NCBI RefSeq assembly: GCF_017814945.1
Contig: NZ_JAGIPX010000077.1
Coordinates: 1-34,674 of the forward strand
Direction: 5' to 3'
Source of the DNA: Paraburkholderia sp. LEh10
Lineage (GTDB): Bacteria; Pseudomonadota; Gammaproteobacteria; Burkholderiales; Burkholderiaceae
Length of the DNA: 34,674 bases
Below the pieces are notes generated by a model. The model was not told the DNA's origin, searched no databases, and worked only from the letters and a program-made list of their open reading frames with translations. The stretch's first letter is position 1. Every line of letters starts with the position of its first letter. A program made the position numbers and the translations under genes. Positions 22,082 to 29,250 of this stretch are shown one piece after another.

Positions 22082-23093
22082 TGTAGCAGGCAAGACGATC
22101 GACGTAGCCGTGTTCGGCGCAGGGCGCATCGGCAAGATTCACGCGTCCAACCTTGCGCGGCAGCCGGGCGTGCGGCTCAAATACGTGGTCGATGTGAACC
22201 GCGACGCGGCCGCCGCGCTTGCGGCGCAGCACGGCGCGCAGGTTGCCGATGTCGAGGGCGCGATGGGCGATGCGTCGGTGGGCGCCACCGTCATCTGTTC
22301 GAGCACCGACACGCACGCCGATCTGATCCTGCAATCGGCGGCGCAGAAGAAGCACGTGTTCTGCGAAAAGCCCGTCGATCTGACGCTGGAACGCGCGCGC
22401 GCCTGCGCGGATGCCGTCGCGAAAGCGGGCGTCGTGTGCATGATCGGTTTCCAGCGCCGTTTCGATCCGACCTTTGCCGCGCTGAAGGCGCGCATCGACG
22501 CGGGCGAGATCGGCACGCCGGAAATGCTCGTCGTGACGAGCCGCGATCCGGGTGCGCCGCCTGTCGAGTACATCAAGCACTCGGGCGGCATCTTCAAGGA
22601 CATGCTGATTCACGATTTCGACATCTTCCGCTGGATTCTCGACGACGAAGCGGACACGCTGCACGCGACGGGCAGTTGCCTGTCCGACCCGGCCATCGCT
22701 GACGCGGGCGATATCGATTCGACGGCGGTGACGATCCGCACGAAGCGCGGCCGGCTGTGCCAGATCAACACCGCGCGCCGCGCCGCGTATGGCTATGACC
22801 AGCGCTTCGAAGTGCTCGGCAGCGACGGCATGTTGCAGGCGGGCAATGTGCGTCCGACGAAAGTGACCGCGTACTCGAAGACGGCCGTTTCCAGCGACGT
22901 GCCCGAGCACTTCTTCCTTGAGCGCTATCGCGAGGCGTATGCACTGGAGATCGCGCATTTCTTCGAAGCCGTCACGCAAGGCAAGCCGGTGCGCACGACG
23001 GTCGCCGACGGCATGAAGGCGCTCGAACTGGCGGAAGCCGCGACGCGTTCGTGGCGCGAAGGACGCGCCGTCAGGCTGAACGAGGCGCTGTGA
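22074..23093 (+). CDS. iolG: Inositol 2-dehydrogenase
   Basis: A 339-residue Gfo/Idh/MocA oxidoreductase that oxidises myo-inositol to scyllo-inosose with NAD+. The Rossmann motif is VFGAGRIGKIH (13-23). The EKP motif is at 98-100. The catalytic segment is GGIFKDMLIHDFDIFRW (171-187) with K175, D176 and H180. GGAGGATACG precedes the ATG. The start overlaps the iolR stop by 8 bp and the stop overlaps the next dehydrogenase by one base, so the three genes are translationally coupled. Confidence 0.95.
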   Translation: MTDVAGKTIDVAVFGAGRIGKIHASNLARQPGVRLKYVVDVNRDAAAALAAQHGAQVADVEGAMGDASVGATVICSSTDTHADLILQSAAQKKHVFCEKPVDLTLERARACADAVAKAGVVCMIGFQRRFDPTFAALKARIDAGEIGTPEMLVVTSRDPGAPPVEYIKHSGGIFKDMLIHDFDIFRWILDDEADTLHATGSCLSDPAIADAGDIDSTAVTIRTKRGRLCQINTARRAAYGYDQRFEVLGSDGMLQAGNVRPTKVTAYSKTAVSSDVPEHFFLERYREAYALEIAHFFEAVTQGKPVRTTVADGMKALELAEAATRSWREGRAVRLNEAL

Positions 23094-24112
23094 TGAGCGG
23101 GCCGCTGCGTATCGGCATAGTGGGGCTGGGCCGGCTCGGCAAGCGGCATGCTGAGAATCTCGCGTATCGCGTGTCAGGCGCGGCGCTGGTTGCCGCGTGC
23201 AGTCCCGTGCAAGAGGAGCGGGCATGGGCGCGCGACGCGCTGCCCGCGCCGCGCATCTACGACGACTATCACGCGCTGCTCGAAGATCGCGAGGTCGATG
23301 CAGTGTGGCTCGTCACGCCGTCCGCGCTGCACGCGCAGCAGATCATCGATGCGCTGCGCGCGGGCAAGCATGTGTTCTGCGAGAAGCCGTTGTCGCTCGA
23401 TCTCGCCGAGTGCGAGCGCGTGATCGCGCAGGCGCAGCGCCACCCGCAGTTGCAGGCGACCATCGGCTTCATGCGCCGCTTCGATCCGAGCTATCGCAAC
23501 GCATTCGAGAAGATCGAGGCGGGCGCGATCGGCAGGCCGTTCATGGTGCGCTCGCAGACTTGCGATCAGAACGATCCGGACGGCTTTTTCGTGCGCTTTG
23601 CGCCGACGTCGGGCGGCATCTTTCTCGATTGCACGGTGCACGACATCGACGTCGCGCGCTGGCTGCTCGGCATGCCGAAGGCGAAGCGCGTCTACGCGAG
23701 CGGCGTGGTCGCGCTGCACGAGGGTTTGCGAGAGTTCGGCGATGTCGATAACGGCGTCGCAATCTGCGAGTTCGACGGCGGACGCATCGCGATGTTCTAC
23801 GCGTCGCGCACGCTCGCGCATGGCAACGACACGGGCAGCGAGGTGATCGGCACGGCGGGCGCGCTGTATGTCGGGCGCAATCCGCGCGCAAACCGGGTCG
23901 AGATCGCCGACGCAAGCGGCATTCGCAACGAGTGCACGCCGACGTTCTTCGACCGTTTCGAGGACGCGTTCCTGTGCGAAGCGCAGGCATTCGTCGCGGC
24001 GGTAAGAGACGGCCGGCAGAGCGGGGCGACACTCGTGGACGCGATGGAAGCGACGCGCATCGGCTATGCGCTGCGCGAATCGCTGACGAGCGGCCGGGCT
24101 GTCGATCTGTAA
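23093..24112 (+). CDS. Second Gfo/Idh/MocA oxidoreductase, probably an inositol-isomer dehydrogenase
   Basis: A 339-residue paralogue of iolG. The Rossmann loop is GIVGLGRLGKRHA (8-20), EKP is at 97-99, and the catalytic segment is GGIFLDCTVHDIDVARW (174-190) with D179 and H183. The position of the lysine next to the catalytic Asp in IolG is occupied by Leu178, a difference worth noting. The ATG shares its A with the iolG stop (TGATG). By context it could oxidise scyllo- or chiro-inositol, or reduce inosose. The family call is secure, the substrate is not. Confidence 0.9.
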   Translation: MSGPLRIGIVGLGRLGKRHAENLAYRVSGAALVAACSPVQEERAWARDALPAPRIYDDYHALLEDREVDAVWLVTPSALHAQQIIDALRAGKHVFCEKPLSLDLAECERVIAQAQRHPQLQATIGFMRRFDPSYRNAFEKIEAGAIGRPFMVRSQTCDQNDPDGFFVRFAPTSGGIFLDCTVHDIDVARWLLGMPKAKRVYASGVVALHEGLREFGDVDNGVAICEFDGGRIAMFYASRTLAHGNDTGSEVIGTAGALYVGRNPRANRVEIADASGIRNECTPTFFDRFEDAFLCEAQAFVAAVRDGRQSGATLVDAMEATRIGYALRESLTSGRAVDL

Positions 24113-24229
24113 GATGGCATGCCCTTGCTTTTACGGCCAGGGCGCGCCCGGTTCGCTTGCGTTAGAATTTGACCCTCTGCATGGCGCCGTGAATGGAACG
24201 CGAGCGCCGCCTCACGAAGGTCACCGTCG

Positions 24230-24466
24230 ATGGAAATTCAGATTCACAAGGAAGTGGATGCGCGCGGCCTGAACTGTCCGCTGCCGATTCTGCGCGCGAA
24301 GAAGGCGCTGGCCGACATGCAAAGCGGCCAGATTCTCAAGGTGCTCGCCACCGATCCGGGTTCGCAGCGCGATTTCGCCGCGTTTTCGAAGCAGACGGGC
24401 AATGAGATCGTCGAGACGTCGACGACGGCCGATAAGGTTTTTGTGTTTTTGATGCGGAGAAGGTGA
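24230..24466 (+). CDS. TusA/SirA-family sulfur-carrier protein
   Basis: A 78-residue cytoplasmic protein with the family signature LNCPLPILRAKKAL (14-27), Cys16 being the persulfide-carrying residue in CPxP. The rest forms the compact two-layer fold (GQILKVLATDPGSQRDFAAFSKQTGNEIV). TusA relays sulfur for tRNA thiolation; paralogues serve other sulfur transfers. It stands alone, so I leave the symbol open. A TAGAAT at 24163-24168 may be its -10, but no -35 is visible. Copy C of the repeat follows about 35 bp after its stop. Confidence 0.93.
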   Translation: MEIQIHKEVDARGLNCPLPILRAKKALADMQSGQILKVLATDPGSQRDFAAFSKQTGNEIVETSTTADKVFVFLMRRR

Positions 24467-24587
24467 TTTTTGCTTTTGGCCGGGGTTGGGTCCCTCGCGG
24501 GATGTGTCGATGTGTTTGTTTTGCCGCTGTCGCTGGCATCCGCGATTGCGCCTCGCGGCGCAAGTGTTGCCCCTGTGCGGGGCGGCA

Positions 24588-24619
24588 CTTACTTTCTTTG
24601 CCGCCGCAAAGAAAGTAAG
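24588..24619. repeat. Long hairpin, left arm of copy C
   Basis: CTTACTTTCTTTGC (24588-24601) pairs with GCAAAGAAAGTAAG (24606-24619); the loop is CGCC instead of the symmetric centre seen in other copies. Confidence 0.92.
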
Positions 24620-25063
24620 CAAAGAAAGCGGACTCATACCGCCAATCCTTGACCGTTACCCACGGGCTCTCAACGCCCCGGTCTTCCTTCCTCGGCGTGC
24701 TCGCCCACCTGCGTCGCCAGCGCGTTTGTAAGCGCCTCACCCGCTTAACGTCCCCGCGGTTCGATACAAGTCTGCGAATAACCCCGGCAGATGTACGGCA
24801 AAGTGCATGCAGGCCGTCGCGCCGCGTGGGACACCATCGCTCCGTGACGCTTCCAAACGGCTCTGGCATTGCCTTGTACCGCGAGACTACGTTGGGCGAT
24901 AAAAGTGAGCGATAGCTCGCCGTCAGGAGCTTGCGTGAAGAGGGTGGGGCGTATAGCGAGGACGTTGGCAACGGACATGAGCCAAGGCGTCGTCGTGCGA
25001 GTATGGGGCCGTTGAGAGCCCGTGGGTAGGAACGAGGATTGGCGGTGTGAGCGGCTTTCTTTG

Positions 25064-25095
25064 CCTACTTTCTTTGCCGCGGCAAAGAAAGTAGG
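25064..25095. repeat. Perfect 32-bp palindrome, right arm of copy C
   Basis: CCTACTTTCTTTGCCG followed by its exact reverse complement. Compared with copy B the outermost pairs are changed on both sides (CCTA/TAGG against CTTA/TAAG), so pairing is kept. Confidence 0.95.
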
Positions 25096-25234
25096 TGCCG
25101 CCCCGCACAGGGGCAACGCTTGCGCCGCTGTCGCTATCGCGGATGCCCGCGAAGGGCAAGGCAAACGACACATCACAAAAGGCAACCTGCCCGCGACACG
25201 CCACACAAACGCGTCGCAGACATAAGATCGCAAA

Positions 25235-26116
25235 CTAGCCTTCCAACACCGGCGACCGCGTCCGCAAATACTCTTCAAAGTCGGCGGCGACTTCCGGATG
25301 CCGCAGCGCGAACTCGACCGTCGCCTTCAGATAGCCGAGCTTGCTGCCGCAATCAAACCGCGTACCGTGGTACTTGTAAGCAAGAACCTGCTCATCGGCG
25401 AGCAGCGACTGGATCGCGTCCGTCAACTGCAACTCGCCGCCCGCGCCAGGCTTCAGCGCGCGGATATGATCGAAAATGCGCGGCTTCAAAACATAACGCC
25501 CAACCACGCCCAGGTTGGAGGGCGCGACTTCGGGCGCCGGCTTCTCGACGATGCCCGACATCTTGATGATGGCGTCCTCCCACTCCTTGCCGTCGACGAT
25601 ACCGTACGACTTCGTCTCCGACGCCGGGATCTCTTCGACGCCGATCACCGAGCTGTGATAGTGATCGAACACCTCGATCATCTGCTGCATGACGGGCGGC
25701 TTGCCGTACAGCAGGTCGTCCGCGAGGATCACGGCGAACGGGTTGTCGCCCACCAGTTTTTCGGCGCACAGGACAGCGTGGCCCAGGCCAAGCGCTTCAG
25801 GCTGACGCACGTAGAAACAGTCGACATGGCTCGGCTTGATGCTGCGAACCAGCTCCAGCAGCTTCGCCTTGCCGCGCGCTTCCAACTCGGCCTCGATTTC
25901 GTACGACTTGTCGAAATGGTCCTCGATTGCGCGCTTGCTGCGGCCCGTCACGAAGATCATTTCCGTGATACCCGCGGCCATCGCTTCTTCGACTGCGTAC
26001 TGGATCAGCGGCTTGTCGACGATCGGCAGCATCTCCTTCGGGCTCGCCTTGGTGGCAGGGAGGAAGCGGGTGCCGAGACCCGCGACCGGAAAGACTGCCT
26101 TTGTAACTTTTAGCAT
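25235..26116 (-). CDS. galU: UTP-glucose-1-phosphate uridylyltransferase
   Basis: A 293-residue nucleotidyltransferase making UDP-glucose, the donor for envelope polysaccharides and possibly for the glycosyltransferase at 966-2000. The N-terminal signature AGLGTRFLPATKASPKEMLPIVDKP (residues 12-36) is intact, with Lys residues expected to bind phosphate. Other conserved stretches are QPEALGLGHAVLCAE, VILADDLLYG and GTRFDCGSKLGYLKA. The ATG at 26116 fits the family start; the frame extends to 26176 without similarity. It lies 69 bp after valS and may be partly co-transcribed with it. Confidence 0.95.
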   Translation of the reverse strand: MLKVTKAVFPVAGLGTRFLPATKASPKEMLPIVDKPLIQYAVEEAMAAGITEMIFVTGRSKRAIEDHFDKSYEIEAELEARGKAKLLELVRSIKPSHVDCFYVRQPEALGLGHAVLCAEKLVGDNPFAVILADDLLYGKPPVMQQMIEVFDHYHSSVIGVEEIPASETKSYGIVDGKEWEDAIIKMSGIVEKPAPEVAPSNLGVVGRYVLKPRIFDHIRALKPGAGGELQLTDAIQSLLADEQVLAYKYHGTRFDCGSKLGYLKATVEFALRHPEVAADFEEYLRTRSPVLEG

Positions 26117-26145
26117 GTGTGTACCCTGCGTCCTCTGGTTTGGGA

Positions 26146-26175
26146 TGCGCGCCGCACCGTGAGGCGCGGCACGCA
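26146..26175 (-). other. Hairpin between valS and galU
   Basis: TGCGCGCCGC (26146-26155) pairs with GCGGCACGCA (26166-26175) at 9 of 10 positions. It starts 10 bp after the valS stop. There is no T-tract, so it may be an attenuating or stabilising stem rather than a full terminator. Confidence 0.5.
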
Positions 26176-26185
26176 TAAGAGTGAA

Positions 26186-29059
26186 TCAGGCAGGCAGGCG
26201 AGACAGTTGTGCCGTCAGCTTGCCAATGGTGGTCTGATATTCTGCCAGCCTTTTTTGCTCCTGCTCAACGACCGCGGGCGGTGCTTTTGCAACAAAACTC
26301 TCGTTCTGCAGCTTGGCGTTACATTTCGAAACTTCCGCGTTCAACCTTGCAATCTCTTTTGACAGGCGTTCGCGCTCGGCGGCGACGTCGATCTCCACCT
26401 TCAGCACGAGTTTGTCCGTTCCTACGATAGCAATCGGCGCGCCATGTGCCTGCGCATCCAGCGTTGCCTCGTCGGCGATGATCTGCACCTCGGACAGGCG
26501 CGCCAATGCCTGTGCATATGGCGCAAACGACGCGAGGCGCGCGGCGTTGCCCGTCACGAGCAGCGGCACCTTCGTCGCCGGCGACAGATTCATCTCGCCG
26601 CGCAGATTACGGCACGCGTCGATCACGGCTTTCAGGTCGGCGGCCCATTGCTCGGCCTGTTCATCGATCTTGCCGGGCTCGGCGATGGGGTAGGGCTGCG
26701 TCATGATCGATGCTTCCCCGTCCGCCTTGCCTTCCGGATACTTTGCCGCAAGCGGCGCCACCTTCTGCCACAGTGCTTCCGTAATGAAAGGAATCACGGG
26801 ATGCGCGAGGCGTAGCACCGCTTCGAGCACGCGCAGCAGGGTGCGGCGCGTGGCGCGCTGCTGCTCGGGCGTGCCCGTCTGGATCTGCACTTTCGCCAGT
26901 TCAAGGTACCAGTCACAGTATTCGTCCCATACGAACTTGTATAGGGCGTTTGCCACATTGTCGAAACGATAGTCGGCAAAGCCCTTTTCGACTTCGGCCT
27001 CGACACGCTGCAGGAGCGACACGATCCAGCGATCGGCCTGCGAGAAGTCCGTGTAGCCGCCCGGGCCGCAATCGCCCGGCTGGCACGCGCCCGGCTTCGA
27101 GAAACCGCAGTCGTGGCCTTCGCAGTTCATCAGCACGAAGCGCGTTGCGTTCCACAGCTTGTTGCAGAAGTTGCGATAGCCTTCGCAGCGCGCGAGGTCG
27201 AAATTGACGTTGCGCCCGAGCGTCGCCATCGACGCCATCGTGAAGCGCAGCGCGTCCGTGCCGAACGCCGGGATGCCTTCGGGGAATTCCTTGCGCGTCT
27301 TCTTTTCGATGGTGGCGGCCTGCTTCGGATTCATCAGGCCCGTCGTGCGTTTCTTCACGAGTTCATCCAGGCCGATGCCGTCGACGATATCGATCGGGTC
27401 GAGCGTGTTGCCCTTGCTCTTCGACATCTTATGGCCTTCCGCGTCGCGCACCAGTCCGTGCACGTAGACGGTCTCGAACGGCACCTTGCCTGTGAAGTGC
27501 GTGGTCATCATGACCATGCGCGCGACCCAGAAGAAGATGATGTCGAAGCCCGTCACCAGCACCGACGACGGCAGGAACGCTTTCAGTTCGGGCGTCTCAT
27601 TCGGCCAGCCGAGCGACGAGAACGGCACGAGCGCCGACGAGAACCACGTGTCGAGCACGTCTTCATCGCGCTTTAACGCGCCCGTGTAGCCTTTCGCTTC
27701 GGCTTGCGCGCGGGCTTCGTCTTCCGTCTTCGCAACGAAGATCTCGCCGTTTTCGCCGTACCACGCGGGAATCTGATGGCCCCACCACAACTGACGCGAG
27801 ATGCACCAGTCCTGGATGTTCTCGAGCCACTGGTAGTACGTGGTCGTCCAGTTCTCCGGCACGAATCTGATCTGCCCGTTGCGCACGACGTCGAGGGCCG
27901 TTTCGGCGATCGACTTGCCCGGATTGAACGTGCCCTCGGGCGCGGGCTTGCTCATCGCGACGAACCACTGGTCGGTGAGCATCGGCTCGATCACGACCCC
28001 CGTGCGGTCGCCGCGCGGCACCATCAGTTTGTGCGGCTTGACGGATTCGAGCAGCCCAAGCGCTTCCAGATCGGCGACGACCTGCTTGCGCGCTTCGAAG
28101 CGGTCCATGCCGCGATATTTTTCGGGCGCGTTGTCGTTGATCTTCGCGTCGAGCGTGAGGATTTCGATCTGCGGCAGCTTGTGGCGCTGGCCGACCTGAT
28201 AGTCGTTGAAGTCGTGCGCGGGCGTGACCTTCACGACGCCCGTGCCGAACTCGCGGTCCACGTAGTCGTCGGCGATGATGGGGATTTCGCGGTCCGTGAG
28301 CGGCAGCTTGACGGTCTTGCCGATCAGGTGCGCATAGCGCTCGTCTTCCGGATGGACCATCGCGGCAACGTCGCCGAGCATCGTTTCGGGGCGAGTCGTG
28401 GCGACCGTCAGATGGCCCGAGCCGTCCGCGAGCGGGTACTGGATGTGCCACAAGTGGCCGTTTTCTTCCTCGCTGACCACTTCGAGATCGGAGACGGCCG
28501 TGAGCAGCACGGGGTCCCAGTTGACGAGCCGCTTGCCGCGATAGATCAGGCCCTGTTCGTAGAGGCGCACGAACACGTCGCGCACGGCGGCCGACATCTT
28601 GTCGTCCATCGTGAAGTATTCGCGCGACCAGTCGATCGAGGCGCCCAGACGCCGCACCTGGCTCGTGATCGTCGAGCCGGACTGCTGCTTCCATTCCCAC
28701 ACGCGCTCGACGAACTTCTCGCGGCCGAGGTCATGGCGCGAGACGCCCTCCGAGTCCAGTTGCCGCTCCACGACGATCTGCGTCGCGATGCCCGCGTGGT
28801 CCGTGCCCGGCACCCACAGCGTATTTTCGCCGAGCATCCGGTGATAGCGGGTCAGGCCGTCCATGATCGTCTGGTTGAACGCATGGCCCATGTGCAGCGT
28901 GCCCGTGACGTTGGGCGGCGGCAACTGGATCGAGAAATTCTTGCGGCCCGGTTCGAACGCCGGGGCGGCGTAGCCGCGTTTTTCCCATTCGGGGCCCCAT
29001 TGCGCCTCGATCGTTTGCGGCTCAAAACTTTTGGCCAGCGTGCTGTCGCTTGTCGTCAT
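26186..29059 (-). CDS. valS: Valyl-tRNA synthetase
   Basis: A 957-residue class I synthetase charging tRNA-Val. The HIGH-type motif is PPNVTGTLHMGHAF near residue 50, and the KMSKS loop is GHKMSKSKGNTLDPID. The CP1 editing domain is present, with TTRPETMLGDVAAMVHPEDERY. The C-terminus is the usual coiled coil (LKVEIDVAAERERLSKEIARLNAEVSK to the end). An unusual Cys-rich stretch at about residues 645-668 has the spacing C-x4-C-x7-C-x4-C. A -10 TATAAT lies at 29107-29112, giving a leader of about 40 nt. Divergent from uvrD. Confidence 0.97.
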   Translation of the reverse strand: MTTSDSTLAKSFEPQTIEAQWGPEWEKRGYAAPAFEPGRKNFSIQLPPPNVTGTLHMGHAFNQTIMDGLTRYHRMLGENTLWVPGTDHAGIATQIVVERQLDSEGVSRHDLGREKFVERVWEWKQQSGSTITSQVRRLGASIDWSREYFTMDDKMSAAVRDVFVRLYEQGLIYRGKRLVNWDPVLLTAVSDLEVVSEEENGHLWHIQYPLADGSGHLTVATTRPETMLGDVAAMVHPEDERYAHLIGKTVKLPLTDREIPIIADDYVDREFGTGVVKVTPAHDFNDYQVGQRHKLPQIEILTLDAKINDNAPEKYRGMDRFEARKQVVADLEALGLLESVKPHKLMVPRGDRTGVVIEPMLTDQWFVAMSKPAPEGTFNPGKSIAETALDVVRNGQIRFVPENWTTTYYQWLENIQDWCISRQLWWGHQIPAWYGENGEIFVAKTEDEARAQAEAKGYTGALKRDEDVLDTWFSSALVPFSSLGWPNETPELKAFLPSSVLVTGFDIIFFWVARMVMMTTHFTGKVPFETVYVHGLVRDAEGHKMSKSKGNTLDPIDIVDGIGLDELVKKRTTGLMNPKQAATIEKKTRKEFPEGIPAFGTDALRFTMASMATLGRNVNFDLARCEGYRNFCNKLWNATRFVLMNCEGHDCGFSKPGACQPGDCGPGGYTDFSQADRWIVSLLQRVEAEVEKGFADYRFDNVANALYKFVWDEYCDWYLELAKVQIQTGTPEQQRATRRTLLRVLEAVLRLAHPVIPFITEALWQKVAPLAAKYPEGKADGEASIMTQPYPIAEPGKIDEQAEQWAADLKAVIDACRNLRGEMNLSPATKVPLLVTGNAARLASFAPYAQALARLSEVQIIADEATLDAQAHGAPIAIVGTDKLVLKVEIDVAAERERLSKEIARLNAEVSKCNAKLQNESFVAKAPPAVVEQEQKRLAEYQTTIGKLTAQLSRLPA

Positions 29060-29106
29060 CGTCGAAATCTGCCGGAAAATGCGTGGAAAGATGCCTGAAA
29101 CCGTGA

Positions 29107-29112
29107 ATTATA
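29107..29112 (-). promoter_or_regulatory. Consensus -10 for valS
   Basis: Minus strand TATAAT, 48 bp upstream of the valS ATG. No recognisable -35 at 16-18 bp. Confidence 0.5.
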
Positions 29113-29203
29113 AAGGGATGCGGCAGCGGCGGGCCGCGCTTGCCGTTGCGGGCGCGGCGCGGGCGTGCCGATGCGGCGTCGCGGGTTGCGGGCGTCGCGG
29201 TCT

Positions 29204-29209
29204 TATAAT
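29204..29209 (+). promoter_or_regulatory. Consensus -10 for uvrD
   Basis: TATAAT 42 bp upstream of the uvrD ATG, in otherwise very GC-rich DNA. TTGCGG at 29186-29191 is too close to be a normal -35, so the -35 is not assigned. Confidence 0.5.
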
Positions 29210-29250
29210 GACGGACCACCCGCCGCAACCGTTGTTTCTGCCCGTCATCC

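Larger units (their letters stand above)
24501..25222. repeat. Dispersed hairpin repeat, copy C: large inverted pair
   Basis: Same plan as copy B. The left arm (about 24515-24680) and right arm (about 25000-25222) are inverted copies with both long hairpins kept (24588-24619 and 25064-25095), each followed inward by AAAGAAAG, ACCGCCAATCC and CCCACGGGCTCTCAACG. The middle (~24690-24990) is divergent from copy B, but GTTGGCAACGG (24964-24974) and neighbouring bases are shared. GCGTCGCAGACA (25211-25222) marks the outer edge. It spans most of the gap from the tusA stop to the galU stop, ending 12 bp before the latter. No believable gene inside. Confidence 0.9.

Noticed and set aside
11182..25222. 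Composite transposon flanked by repeats B and C
   Set aside because: No transposase, integrase or target-site duplication could be found in or beside the repeats; bracketing is noted only as a possible recombination context.
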